Positions 24,461 through 63,989 of a DNA stretch of 64,000 nt are shown in pieces. Made by a program: the position numbers and the translations under genes. A model generated the notes under the pieces. That model was not told the origin of the DNA, made no database searches, and saw only the letters and a list, made by a program, of their open reading frames with translations. The stretch comes from Crotophaga sulcirostris. Its lineage: Eukaryota > Chordata > Aves > Cuculiformes > Crotophagidae. How positions within the stretch are numbered: the stretch's first letter is position 1; every line of letters starts with the position of its first letter. Location: contig VYZB01000347.1 in the NCBI GenBank assembly GCA_013397455.1, forward strand, positions 637,802 through 701,801, in the 5' to 3' direction.

Positions 24461-24780
24461 AGCCGTAGTCTCATCACAAGATGCACCTTATGGAAACGGG
24501 CTGTGGAAGAGGAGGACTATTTGTGCACTATGAACAACTGGGAACGTGACTCCACTTGCATCCAAACGCAAGAGTCAATTATATGCACTGTATCAGAATA
24601 TATCCCTGGCGTATCACGAGTATTACTGTCCAGGTTTTTGCCTGTATCCTCTTGTGTTCTACCTTTGCCTTAGAAGTCACGTGACAGCTTGACTGTGCTT
24701 TTGTAATTAGTCCCTAAGGGTTTGTTAAGCAGAAATGAGAACATACACTGTTTGAATAAAATTGACTGAAAGGACAGACT
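24461..24780 (+). other. C4orf3: Candidate C4orf3 3'-UTR exon
   Basis: A good acceptor (pyrimidine-rich 'tttctctgctctctgtag', ending at 24460) is followed by unique sequence with an AATAAA at 24755-24760. With the donor at 21958/21959 this would give a two-exon mRNA whose stop lies 1 nt before the junction, which is safe from nonsense-mediated decay. The exon is inferred from splice signals and the poly(A) signal only. All the CR1 copies at 22.1-24.4 kb would then be intronic. Confidence 0.45.
24755..24760 (+). terminator. C4orf3: Candidate C4orf3 poly(A) signal
   Basis: AATAAA in unique sequence, the first good plus-strand signal after the CR1 cluster. Confidence 0.5.
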
Positions 24781-26164
24781 GAGCTTGGCTGAGAATAAAA
24801 TCCACCTTTTATGTAGACTCAAGTTGTAACTCAGACCTTTTTCCTCAATAGATGAAGCTTACTCAGCTGTTTTCCTTTTGAAAAGTTAGTCATAAGGATT
24901 TGATGCTTTTTGGTTTTCTCTTACCTTTTGCTCTGGGTACCAGTGTGCACGAGATTATAGTTTCAGCAGTCGCTGTGCCTTCTGGACCATGTCTGTGTGT
25001 GGCAGCAGTACCAGCCCATTCTCCTTGGGTTCTGATTCAAATAAAATGGGTTCTGATTTCTTTGCTATGAACAGTGAAGGAGTGAGCTTACAGGAGCGGG
25101 TGTCTCAAATACCTGCAAGTTCATGTGAAGTAACCTCCTCTATCTGCCTTCCATGGGTGACTGGAAGCAGGCAGTAAAAAGTTATGAAGAGGTTTCTACC
25201 ATGTGCCCCATCAAAATTTCATCTGCCTCACTACAGACAGTGCTAAATCAAGGAGTTTTGCATTCTCAGGAGAAGGAAACGAAGGGCATGGAGTAGGCTT
25301 CTTACCTCATCAGGTTCTGGGAGAAGACAGTCTTCAACTATGGATTAAGGGAGGGGTCAGTTTTCTTTAGTATTTTTCCCTGGGGAATACTAGTTTCTAA
25401 TTCAGAGAAGTACAGTTCATGGTTGCTGGGGTTTTTTTTTTCAGGAGTAAATATAATAAAATAACTAAGTTTTTGAGACTTTGAAGTGTTTGAGTTCTTC
25501 ACTCATGGTGCAGAATGCTGAACTCTTAATTGCATTCTCACAAATAGAAGAATGGGGTTTCCAGCTTGTCTCTTTAATAACTTAATTTGAAAAGTTCACT
25601 GTTCTCTTTCACCAGGGAAATCTGAATGGAACAACCTGTTTAGGGAAGCTGTAATGTTGCTCCATTTCTCTCCTCTCAGGTGAGAGTAAATAAGTCTTTA
25701 ATAGCCTCTAGAAAGTTAAAATAAATTTCAAGATGTCTTCCAGTAATTTATTTTTCTCCTTGGGCCAGACCTGACATGCAGGACACTACTTACCTCAGAA
25801 AACTTAAAGCTAATGAAGTGCAGGCTTGTGCTGCACAAGCTCAGGGTATTTCAAGCCCTCCTGGAGCATCAGGGCAGGTTTCACTTACCCCTAGCAAGGT
25901 GGACAGAGAGCTCGTGTAACTAATAGACCAGCTGTCACCAGGGCTGTAGGATTATGGTGTTAAAATTGCCTTATGCATTTCATAGGTATTGAGAAAGCTA
26001 AATAGATTGAACAGTTTTATCAAGAGATACATCAGAAGATGAATTTTACTGTTCAAGATAGGTAACCGAACCACCATCTCTGCGAAACTTTAACCAGTAG
26101 TAGCAGTATTTTCTGTCACTGTGTAATAATGTAACCAACTTCATAAGAAAAATGTGGAGTACAA
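24781..26164. other. Convergent intergenic spacer C4orf3 / USP53
   Basis: About 1.4 kb between the candidate poly(A) sites of two converging genes. No coding exon, RNA gene or complete repeat was recognised. Confidence 0.5.
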
Positions 26165-28937
26165 AGAACAGAAGACAAATATATTTATTTTTTTATCTGA
26201 TAGTTTGAACAAGCAGAAAATAATTCTAAAGACTGAAAAATATATTAATTACAAGACTTGTTAATGTCTTTACTGTTACAAAAATTGTCTAGGCTCTTAT
26301 ACAAATCTAAAGCCAGAAGGGGACGTTTATAAAAAAATAAATAGGCACCCTAGGTCAGTTAAAACAAGTTCTCACATATTAGTTAGCAAATATTACATAC
26401 ATACATACATGGAGTGCAGAGTCAAATATAAAAACAAAGGTGCCTCAATTAGCTGTCTATTTACTATAATTAAATACCTGGTGAATGTGGGTCACATAGA
26501 ATGTTGTCTGGTGAAATTGTTTCAAGCAAAGCAAAGAGACTGAAGTACATTAAACTACTGCAGCTACTTTAAAAGTTTACCAGTTGTGCTTACTGGAAGC
26601 CAGATTCATTGGTATCAGTCATAGGCATTCATATTGCTCATTGTACAGAGGTTTGAACATTGCTATGCATGTTTAAAAATGTGTTCTAACATCATTTACA
26701 GTTGCTGCTGTGCTATTCATACATAAAAATACTGTCCTTTCAAATACAAGGTTTTTGCAAAACATTTTACAAATTATACATTATTTACATATTCCAATAA
26801 TCTTTGTTTTTACACAAGCATTAGAAGACAGTTTTGCTTAACTGGCTCTGTATAGTATGTAACATTGCTAGCTGAACTAGAAAAGTTTAATTTACAGGTT
26901 CCAAAATCTCTCTCAAAAATATTACAATTAGTAATCTTCTAAGTTCTTATATTTTCAGGGTTCTTGTTTCTTACAAAAGGATAGGGTTTTTAAGTTGCTG
27001 TTTACTAGCAGCCATACCTAAACATACATAATTATTTGCACTATGAATTCTAGAATTTGTTTTTTTTTCCAAGTGCTACAACACATTTTGATCAAGAAGG
27101 TAGAAATAAGATTAATCTGAGATACTTGGTTTGTTGCATATGTCACATTCCAGTTCTACTGTAGATTATGTGGACTTTAATAAAACCTGACCATGACACA
27201 GAATAACCAAAACTACTGTTTAAATGTATATTTTGGATAATCATGCTAAACGACTGCCAACATTTGGCTGAAGCAATACACCCCATAAGGTTTACAAACA
27301 TAAAAAAGCCTTTGTGACCAGCAGTGCAAGCACGAGTAAGAGCGCGTATCCTGCATATTTAACCTTCTTGCCTTATTTTCAGAACTAAAAGGCATTGATG
27401 TTTAGATGTCAGCAGCAGCACCCCAAGTTAACATGTTAGTATGAATAATGGCAAAATTAAGCCTTTTTGGGTTGTGTTAGGCTTTGCTGACATTAACTGA
27501 AAGTTATACACTGTTCCATGTAACAATAGTACTGAAACAGGATTCTCAGTCCCTGCCTTGGACACCGCAAGACACAGTGGCTCATGTCAAATAAGCAGGG
27601 CTGCCACGAGGGTGGAACACTCTTTGCTTTTCTTTCCTATCCAGCCCTCTCTGGGCTACCTGCTGGGCCTCAGCACTCCCTAAGATTGTTCTGTGCACTG
27701 ATTTAACTAAATAAAACCCAAATAAATCCTCCTCTTTGTTACTGAAATCACTCAGGCTAACAAAAGAGGTGGTAACTGCGAGAGCTGCCAAAACTGCTGG
27801 GCAAAGAAAGAGGAACCTCCTCTCTCTGTCTGATGGCTGCAGGTTCAGTCGTCCTGATTGCTAATACAGAACATACCCGTGTGTAGGACTGCTCTGAATA
27901 GCAAACACCATGGTCAGTAAAAGCAAGTGTCTGATCCCCATTAAACACTGCTCAAAATGTCGAGTTGAAAAAAAAGATAGGAAGCTCAATAAATAGCAGC
28001 ATTAACTTTGCATGCAATTGTAGAGTAAAACAGAACTGAATGTAATTATTAAATATGTCTAAAACTTTTAAAAAATCAATCTTTCATGGTTTCATGATAA
28101 CTGTATATTAAAATTAGCATCTTATTCTGCTATATCAGTAGCTTATGTGGTTAAATTTAATTTTAATAAGTTAAAAATTTGCAACTTATAGGGGGAACAG
28201 ATCTGATAAATGTGCTTAAAAATATACAATAACATAGAACAGGGATATTAATAGGACGGTCTTATTACTGCAGTTTAATTGAATTCCCTTTGAAAATCTT
28301 ATTTAACACTTGCAAGCCAGAACCGTTTTTAAAGAATTATTATTAAGGCTTTTCAACTAAAAAGTTAGAAATTCTCTGGGTAAACTTGTATTAAAAGACA
28401 CTTGAAGGTTTGTGAAAGCACAGACTCTCTGAGAAGTCAGTTGGGAAAAAACCTATGTCACCTGCTACCTATCAGGACAAAAAACTGTATTTTAACTACA
28501 TTTATTGCATTACATATGGTAATATGTTTATGCTTTTTGTTATTCTAAGTACGTAGTGACCACAGTCTAAAAGAACACTTTTTAAACTGCAAATAATTAA
28601 ATATTCTTACAAAATTAGTAACATCTGCTTGATCCCACTGCTGTAAGATGCGTACACCCAAAGGGACCATTTCAATATAAACTGTAGAAGACAAGCTGAG
28701 TAAGAGGTAAGCATTAAGGCAACTTGAGTAACATATCAAAGAACCAGAAGTTTAGCACCTCTTCTCCTCTGACCACCTCTATCTATTTGCATATTCATTT
28801 AAACAGTTGTAACTCCTAAGCAAAGTACAGTCAACTGGGTACCTAGTTATCACTCACACACAGATTCAAGGTTCGTGTCCGTTTACAGACTCCACAAAAT
28901 GCAAAGTCGGATCCAGATTTGGGTTTTTTTTAGGGAT
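26165..28937 (-). other. USP53: Probable USP53 3' UTR
   Basis: AT-rich sequence after the USP53 stop with no further coding similarity. It contains a short (ATAC)n patch near 26395-26411. Its extent is inferred from the poly(A) signal candidates. Confidence 0.5.
26184..26189 (-). terminator. USP53: Candidate distal USP53 poly(A) signal
   Basis: AATAAA on the minus strand, followed on that strand by a TG/T-rich stretch ('cttctgttctttgtactcc'). It would give a 3' UTR of about 2.75 kb. A proximal alternative AATAAA is at 28501-28506 (about 430 nt after the stop). Confidence 0.5.
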
Positions 28938-54971
<26,034 letters not shown>

Positions 54972-54984
54972 TTAGACTTTATAA

Positions 54985-57900
54985 CTGCAATATTTACACT
55001 TAAATATTTAAGGATATGATGGGTGCAAGGCAAAGAAGAAGGTCCTAAGAGGATTGCTCTAAAGTCTTGGCATTCCATTCAACTTTGTGCAACAGTAACC
55101 CTTCATGGGTTTAAGTCCATTTTCCACCAGCAGCTCCCAGCCATCTATCAGGATCAATCTTCTCAGTTACAACACAAAGTTTTTAACTCTCAGATTTACA
55201 AAAAGGTGTCCAGTTCAAAGTTATTAGAACAGAAGTTCTTATTAAGCCAGTTGCACAGTAACTGACTTCTACTTCCAGGGATATCAATGAAGTATTACTA
55301 TAAATCATTAGTTATATTATATTGCAAGTTTATATATATCACAAAAATGGGAAGGTCTTGAAAGGCGTTATACTCTTGTTCTCTCATTTTGTTCCATCTT
55401 CTTTTCACTTTTAACTGTGACCCATGAAATATATTCCAGCTTAGAAGACTCCATGTTTATCTCATTCTCTTTCCAGTGAATCTGAAATAGGAAAAAAAAC
55501 AGAATACATAAATACAGAATTGTCAAAAATGTTAAATATCTAAATCAGAAAAGAGATCATGGCCAAAACAACCTCTTAATCTAAATACTTGCTTGTATTA
55601 TCAAAAAAATCAATAACTGGAACCTAACCAAAAGTCCCTTTTGCCCTGTGCATAATCAGATTGTTTTTGTTTGCTTACTGATGTTATTGTATCTCACCCG
55701 TAAGTAATTTGGTTTAATAGATTCAATAATACTGGAAATAGTAAGCGTGATTTGTGACAGCACTAAGCAAGGAGTGTGAGATTTGACTCAAAAATGACCT
55801 TGACAGAAAATCATCTGATAATTTTGATTTTCTTATGTTCACTTCAATAAACACAGAGAGAAGATTAAAAAAAGGAAAAGATATAGCAAGTAACTGGAAA
55901 AGTGTATCAGTTTTAACACCTCCTTAGAACTGTAAAATAAAAGGAGCATCAACTTCAGGTGGCTTTTTTTCCACATAAAAGTCAAAGTGCTTCCCAGCAA
56001 AACAGCCATTCTTCTACAAAGGACCAAACTCTAAGAAAACACGGACAGAAGTGAGGGTAAGAGTAACACAAAGATAAACACAAAGACTGAAGACTCTCTG
56101 AAGTCAGGCATGCAGAAGTGGTAACATGACCTGTAAAGAGCCAGTAAAAGGAAAGAAAATATTTTTAACAAGTGTTTTCATTAGAAAGCTTCAGTACAGT
56201 ACACAAATAGAACATGATGAATCACTGCAGTAAAGAGAAATAAAGAGGAGTCAAGGAAAAAATCTGAGCTGTACAGCTGTTTATAATCAGGTACACATAT
56301 ATGCAGACATATTTAAGAAGCCAGTATCACATATCAAAAGCGTTTAGTAAGATGAAGCATCATTTGGCCCAAAGACTCCTGCTATCACAGGGAACCATAA
56401 CTTTTAATTCCTAAAAACAATGTTACAACTGATTTAAAAAATAAATTAAAAAACCCTCACAAGAATCTTACATTCAACTCTTTCAACCATCAAATACTTT
56501 TCACTGATTTCTCATTTAATATTTCTATATCCATTCTAAAAAAGATCTAATACATTTTTGTCACAGAAAGAGCTTGCTCCTTGACATACCAGGAAAGTTC
56601 CTTGAGCATACGTTTTCCTGGCAATACAGACCTCTCAATTCCACTTTATATAATTTCCCATATGGAGAATTATGTATGGTTTTCTCCACCCTCCTGCTGC
56701 CATCCCAGAAAAGAAAAACTGAAGTCAAGATGAACAATTTTTGGTAATCAGTGATATCAAACTGGGTGTACTGAAAGCAAAAAACTAGGAAAGAGACTGG
56801 ATTTGGAACAGCACAGATGGCCTGTGGTACCCACAAAGGAGTAAAGTGTATTTGCACTCCAACGCATGCTTGAGATGTCCCTCACTGTGTTCCCACCTTT
56901 AAGTAGAAAGGAGCAATGAGATCAATGCAGTTCTGACCCAGAAACACCAGGTTGGACATCAGGCCCCCCAACCTAAAATAAATACCCTACTGAATATCCC
57001 ACACTTCATCTCCAAAACGGCCCAAACAGCGGTATCCCTCCAACAGCGGCCATTCAGCCTGTCCCCTGCTGTCTGCATTTCAATGCAAAGATTGCTCAGC
57101 ACAGAGCAGCCAAAATAAGAGAAGGAAAGAGAGGTAGACTGTATGCCAATGATAAAACACAGATGTTACAGGGAAGACGTGTATCTAAATTTCATTTGGA
57201 AACATCTCACATATTCAATTGTGAGGCTGGACTACAGTTGGTTATTTAAAGAAATCCAAGGATAGACGAGAACAGCAGGATTCATTTCCAGCCAAAAAAA
57301 AAAAAAAGTGAGAAAAACTGAATCCTAACTTGCTAAGTTATTTCCTTATCTGAAGAAAAATGTAATGATAGACCCAAATTCACGCTAAATTGGGGAGATT
57401 TGTGTGGGTTTTTTTCTCTAAATGTAAATGGAAGGTAGCTAATACAAACCCATCTGTGAAACTGACCCCTCATACCAATAGCACAAATTATACAACAATC
57501 AGAAAAATTTACCTCTCTAGTTCTCATTTTCAGCCTTGGGACTTACTTATACTAAGTCACAAGGGTAGAAGAGATTTCATCAACTTTAATGTTTACTTCT
57601 TATCATGTTTGCAAGCACAATTTCCCCACATTTCTGCACAATAGATTTATGCCCATATATCAGGAGGAAGAACCTCTGAATTTATTTAGTCTTGGATTTT
57701 AACTGCTAAGAAATACACAGGCTGTTTTGGAAACATGAATTCTTTCAGAACAATTTAAGACGAAGAGCATTTCACTTACTAAACTTCTAGTAAGTCACTT
57801 TGCCTTGCATTTCAGGGATGCCCTGAATATCCCATTTAGCCACTAGGCTGGGTTTCAGAAAAGTTATAGAGATTCACCACAAGAATTTAATAAAGGTTCT

Positions 57901-60900
57901 GGATTAGCTCTATGTTACTGTCACATTATATTAAGATGTTTGCTGTTTAATTTCACAACCACAAAGTTGTGAATACAAACAATTTCAACTATCACACCAC
58001 GTAAGTGCATACCATCTTATTCTAATAAACTGCAGTATACATTCATTGTACAGTTTTTACATGTGGGCCAGATATTCATTTTCCAAAGCACTGTGACATT
58101 ATATTCCTATGGTCTCTATTAACTACTCACAACATTAGTACACCTTTTTCTGAAAATTTAAATACAACACTAGGAAGATTAGCAATGACTACTTATTAAT
58201 TACTTTCATGCAACCTTCTCAAATTATTCCGTCTTTAAACTGCATATGTCAAACTAAACATACCGCCCTGCAGCAATTTAAATATGTCAACTACTTAAGA
58301 AAAACCAAAAATGGCATATCAGAAAGGCACTTCATTTAAAAGATCTCTCTGCACTTTAACTGAAACTTTGCACTTCTAGTCCCTTTGTTTTATCCACTAC
58401 TGTTGCTCCCCAAAAACAGTCACACTCAACCCAAGGAGTGGACAGTAGCTGTGAAATACTACTATCTGGACACAGAATTCCCTGGCCAATGTAACTAGTA
58501 AATCTTAGCCTAGAGTAGTAAGTCCCACTACCCTTTCTTTCTCCACTAATATCCTGTATGAAATACTACGGTGCATAGTTTCATATTCACTAGTAAGAAG
58601 GGCACTGCAGACGAGCCTTCCAACAGTGTCATATGCAATGAGATTAATTTCTGTCATGCATTTGTCATCACAGCCTCTCCCTAAGGAAAGTAAGTTGAGA
58701 GTAGCATCTTGTTTTGAAATTTACACTGTATAAATATCTCAAAGTCTGGGGTTGTTTAAAAAAAAAAGTAAGAAAAAGGTCAAGATCAAAGAAAGCTATT
58801 GTGAAAGACGTTGGCAAGGATGTATGCTCTTTAGTCATAGCAAATTTTTCTGGATTTGGACCACCTCCCAAGATTATTATTCCTCTGCTGACAAGCCTAC
58901 CCTCACTCTAGATGGTTCCATACCAGTGATGCTGCTGATCAGCCTTCACTCCTTCCACCTCCCATATCGTTTGGTTAAGCTTCTAGATGACTGGGACTCA
59001 GACCACCGACTACCTTAATCTGAATTTAGTACTTCATGGGGCTGTAATTAGGAACTGAAGATTGTTCTTACACATCTGCGGTAAGCCAGTGTTACCAAGA
59101 GCACTGTAGCATTTATTAGCCACTGGGGTTTACCAGTTCTTTTTAAGTTCTTCGCTTGCCAAAGCTGTGGGTCACTGAGGTTAGATCATAAGTCACTAAA
59201 CCATATAGTCATCAATAGGTGTAATCCTTCAGCAAAACAGTTACTTCACATAGTGTTATTGACATTCTATGTAGGATTTTGAGCAGTTGAGCATTAAAGA
59301 AATATTCTTGCCCTTCAGAATAAAGGGATCAATTTTGGATAACTGTTCTCAACGTAAGACACAAAACAAGGGCTACGAACTCTCAAACCGTCCTAAGTTC
59401 TTCTACCTTGCTCAATTTCAGTCACTGTTCTCCAGTCATCAATGATCTCACCAAGCACCCGGCTACCCCTGGCTATGCAGCTTACAGGACAAAATACATG
59501 CCTGTCACAGACTGCTGGCACTTGCCTTTACAGCTTCCAGAACAAACACAGTAATCAGCAAAACCATGCTATCACCCATTTTGTTGATACCTAGCAGGTA
59601 AGTCAGTGCAGCAGGCGCAGACTTTTCCATCTGAGAAGTAATGTCACTAACCTAGCTTAGAAATCACTGCAGTAAGTATATTAGCTAAACAAATCACTTT
59701 CTACAAGAGCATTTGGGTTTAGACATCTTTGACATTAATTTAGATAAAAGTGATGAGACAAACAGTTGGTTTTGTGAACACTGGAACTATCAGTGTCTGC
59801 CTCCTGATAGTTTCCTTTCTCACAGTTGAGTTCTCTCACAGTCTACTCCCTGTTTGGGGTATATGCCAACTCTGTTCCTTACATATACTTATGAGGTGTC
59901 TCTCTTCCAGCCAGCCACCTGTTTTCATGCCTTTTTTAAGTACATACTTATTTTTAAGACTTCTATCCCTCCTGTCAATTCAGGTGGAAACTTGCCAGTG
60001 GGTTCAAAAGTGGTTGGCTGTGCGTGTCTCTGAAATTTGGCTTAAGAATTGTTACTTAGATGTCCTCATCTTCATTTTGCAACTATTCTCTGTGTGTTGC
60101 ATAAATGACTAATGGCAAACCCTTCTCATGCCCAATGCTGAGGTTACTTTTAAGCAACACAGCTTTTTGCTTCTGCTGGCAGTTCACATCTTTGCACTGA
60201 GCCTGGCAACCGACCCAATGAACTGACAGCTCCAGTAAATCCATTTCCAAACTGGTAAATGTTTCAGCTCAGGAATTCAGATACAAGACAACAAAAATTG
60301 GGGAAGGATGTATGATTAAAGGTATTGCATGGGAATAAACTTATGATGGGAAACCACTAGAGTTTTCTGCAGTGAGTCAACATTATTAGGTTTGCAGTTA
60401 CTTTCTGCTCCTCAAAAGAATGAAATCCAACAAAAATTCAACAACTTACAGGTGCAGCTGTGTTTTCCACAGCTCAAAACCTTGTCATTTAAAGTTGTCA
60501 ATTTTTGTCAACAGAACAAAAATCTAACTTGTAAAAAAGAAAACCAAAAGAGTGAAGTTGTTTTAAAATACAGAAAAACACTGAAATTTGACATTAATAA
60601 AACTCTTACACCCATCTCATTGGGGCTGCCCCAATTTTTTTTTGGTACCTGCACAAATCCTGTCCCCCTCCAACCTTTCTTTTGTGTTGAACCATATGTC
60701 AACGGATCTCATTTGCTGCAAGGTACACCTAATGCTTTTAGTAGTCACCTGTCTTTTTATTCGAAAATTATACTATTCGCTCCAAAAGGTGTTAAAGAAA
60801 TACAAAGTCTCACTATTTCAAACATCAGACTGCAAAAAAAAAAAAAAGTTAATTAATAGCACTTACTTGCAACACACAGAACATAGAACAACACTTCGAA

Positions 60901-63350
60901 AAATAAATCAAATTTCCAGCCTTGATTTTGCGGGTCATCTGCAAATATACCAGAGGTATTGGTCTGACACATTCTTTCTTCTTTCAGTCACTGCCTCAAG
61001 AAGTCCCCAAGAGATAAAAGTGGTGTTTGATAGCTACGTCTTCCAGAAATTCTTCCAACCAGTTTCTGAATATTTTAAACCCCATCTTCTTCTATTTTGA
61101 AAACCTCTATTGTCTCTTCTCTAGCCCTTATCCATTCAGCTATCCCTCAAATGCCAAACCACTGCTCCTGCACGTCAGACTTCTTTGTATCCTCTAAAGA
61201 TGGGAAAACCAGAAGTGTAGATGCTATTTATTCCAGATAGCTTTTGTAAAAGTATACAATTTTTTCTTAAAGCTGTTCCAATAAAAACTTTCCTGTTTGC
61301 ATCAAAAACAAAACAACGGGTTCACAGTTCAGCATCCCTGGGCTGTTATAACTAGGAAACAACTTTAGAAATAGCTACAATGGGAACTCTGAGTAAAGAT
61401 CTTAAAGAATACAAATTCCGAACCCATGACACAGGCCAGCGTTTACAGTGAATCATCGCGCACACTTTAAAACCATAAAATTGTGCTGGAGAAGGGGGAT
61501 AGAAGCAGCAGGGAAAAGAAGACAGCAAAGAGTCTCAGTTACAAGAAGTTTGGAACAAGTTAACATTTAGTTTTGTCACATGAGCACTTCTTCCTATTGA
61601 TTTAAATATCAGTATACATTAAGTACAATACCTATCAAAAAGATCTGAAAACAAACTGAATGAGATGAAATCTGAGGAGTACTAGTCCTGATTTTCCTGA
61701 CAGCTCACAAACACTAAGTCATATTATTAAAGAAAACTACAGGTAAGATTATTTTTGTTCCTCCATTTTCCTACTCTATTACAAAGTGATTTGAACAAAG
61801 ATTACCATGTACTCTTTCCTGAATCTCAAAAAGATAGAAGGTATCCTTACAACAATCATTCTCACACCTGCCTTTTTATCCCAGATTAACTGTCTGTCCA
61901 AACTGTAACGTCGCCTTTCACTTTTCTGTGTAGATGTCTGATCATTAACAGAAATGCAAAATAGCAAGTTCTGTTCCTTCACCAAAAGCTTTCTGATGTC
62001 TTAACTCACCAGGAAAAACTACATAACTAAATTACAAGGAATGATAATTTGATCATCATCTTTAAGACCACAGACATTCTATAGGATTGACAAAAACCAA
62101 TGTTTTAAATCTTTACGTTTCATCTATATCTTTACTAACAAATCCGTACAAACCTATCTACAAACATTTCACTCAGTCCCCACATCTAAAATTCTGATAC
62201 AGCCCACTTTCTTGTTACAGCCTGAATCCATCATCATTTAACCTGTCCTCAACAAACTTCAACTTGTGTCCACTTAAACCATGAGAACGTTTGTGAAGAA
62301 CTCTTTAAATGGGTTCCATTCCCATCACTATGTCCCTCAAGCAATTCAACTGTTTTCCTGTTTCAAGAGACATTAAACAAGGAAAAATTACCAAAAAAAA
62401 TAATTACAAAAAAACCTGGAACACAATAGTGCCAATCCCCTGACCCTGAAGTCCCACAGGTCTTGTACCCAAACAATTCTGTCAGTAGCACATTCTGCAC
62501 ACTGTACAACTGGAGAAGATTCTGCACCATCAAGTTTTGATATGAAAGTCAAGTGCATATTTTAGGTGTCTTTATTGTCAACACCCCACTGGTCAAGGAT
62601 AATAACTTTTTACACAAGTAATTTGGTATTTTAAAAAAACTCAACCAGTAAAAACATCTTACTTGACAATAATTTATTAGGGGAAGGAAGGACTACATAT
62701 CATCTGATGACACCAATTTATATTCAGACTATAACACGAGCTCTCACTGTTTTAACACCCAAAATCACTCCTTCATTCTCCAGGAACCAAACAGCCAATA
62801 ATAAAGTCAGGCATTGCCTTGAGGGGGAAGGAGATAGTGCATCATTGATCAGGCACAATACTATTCATGTGATTAAGTTTCCGCTCTTGAAATAATCCCA
62901 GTAGCTCCAAAGTTAGACAAGAGATTTTTTTTTTTGCATGTGCAAAATAAAGTCTTAAGTAGAGATATGTAAAACTCACACTTATTTTGGAAAGAGAAGA
63001 ATACACGCTGAGAGAAAGAGATGTATTTCCTCTGAAAAGCTGGTTTTAAGATATCTGCATTGAAAATCAAAGTAATGAATACAGTTAAAGGTAGATGCTA
63101 AGCAGACAGTTTGCATACATCTGCCCACACAGCTCTCAAACTCCCGTCTGCATGAATACAGTACATAAGCAGCATTTGGAGGCTTCGTTAAATCTCAAGC
63201 AGCTCCGTACTACCTGTACTGGCATTTCCTGTTCCAAACAGTCTTGGAAAAACACTCCCGAAGAACTCGCTGGTGGGCATGTGACTTCCACGTTAAACAT
63301 TAACTTTGCATTCCGGGCTTTTGCAGAGCCGACGAGACGCGCTCCCACCC
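54985..63350 (-). other. USP53: Probable USP53 5' intron(s) / upstream region
   Basis: Apart from the candidate exon near 55.4 kb I recognise no gene or complete repeat in 8.4 kb. A-runs occur at about 57295-57307 and 60834-60846. A 154-codon plus-strand open frame at 60392-60856 shows no family and ends in an A-run; treated as chance. Confidence 0.5.
55362..55481 (-). other. USP53: Candidate USP53 5'-UTR exon with short upstream ORF
   Basis: On the minus strand a good acceptor ('tttttttcctatttcag', ending at 55482) precedes 'attcactggaaagagaatga'. A 28-codon ORF (55454-55368, starting MESSKLEYIS) lies inside, and a weak donor candidate (GA|GTATAA) lies near 55373. No protein similarity. Splice signals alone support it, so confidence is low. 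Confidence 0.3.
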
Positions 63351-63367
63351 CTCCCGGCACTTGAGAG

Positions 63368-63821
63368 GGGACAGCCTGCCCGCCTTACCCTTCTCCCGAG
63401 AGCCCACCCACACCTTTCCCTTTTCCCTTCTCCCGAGGGGGAAGGGGGAAGCCCACCTTTTCCCTTCTCCCGAGGGGGAGGGAGAGGAGCCCACCTTTTC
63501 CCTTTCCCCCTCTCCCGGGGAGTGGGGAGCCCACTGATACTACTTCTATCACCATCCTTTCCCTTCTCCTGAGGGGGGAGCCAACCCTCTTCTTCCCTGC
63601 TCCTGAGTGGGGGCAGCCCACCCTTTCCCCTTTTCCGAGGCGGGGAGCCCACTGATACTTCTCGTATCACCACCCTTCCCCCTCTTCCCTTTTCCTGAGG
63701 GGGGGAAGCCCACCTTTTCCCCTCTTCCTGTGGAAGGGGGGAAAAGCCCACCCTTTCCCCTCTTCCTGAGGGGAGGACAGCCCACTGATACTTGTTGTGT
63801 CACGACCCTTTCCCTCCTCCC
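63368..63821. repeat. GC-rich minisatellite with higher-order structure
   Basis: Repeats of roughly 30-50 bp, of the form 'agcccacc-tttcccct-cttcctga-gggggg', with every second or third unit carrying an insert 'cccactgatac...tatcacc' at 63530, 63648 and 63781 (spacings 118 and 133). Each insert forms a small hairpin, for example TGATAC-TTCTC-GTATCA in the middle copy. Open frames across it are repeat artefacts. Confidence 0.85.
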
Positions 63822-63945
63822 CAAGGCTGCCCCATCCCTGGAGGTGCTCAAGGCCAGGTTGGATGGGACTTTGAACTACCTTATCCAGTGGGAGGTGCCC
63901 CTGCTCACTGCAGGGGGGTTGGAACTAGATTTAAGGCCCCTTCCC
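63822..63945 (+). mobile_element. CR1 3' fragment next to the minisatellite
   Basis: 'ggctgccccatccctggagg' 'tgctcaaggccaggttggat' and '...ggttggaactagatttaagg' are CR1 3'-end sequence in plus orientation, lacking the final ATTCTRTGA tail. Confidence 0.85.
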
Positions 63946-63989
63946 CACCTCAGCACCACGGCTACCGCCTCCCCCCAGCCCGGCCCCCT

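Noticed and set aside
60392..61100. Two overlapping plus-strand open frames (154 and 170 codons)
   Set aside because: No recognisable protein family, interrupted by an A-run, and different frames of the same AT-rich segment; likely chance.
63293..63851. Open frames of 64-152 codons near the right end
   Set aside because: Translations of the minisatellite (repeated KGKGG, SPPRE and EEGW-like units) in several frames on both strands, as expected for a repeat array.
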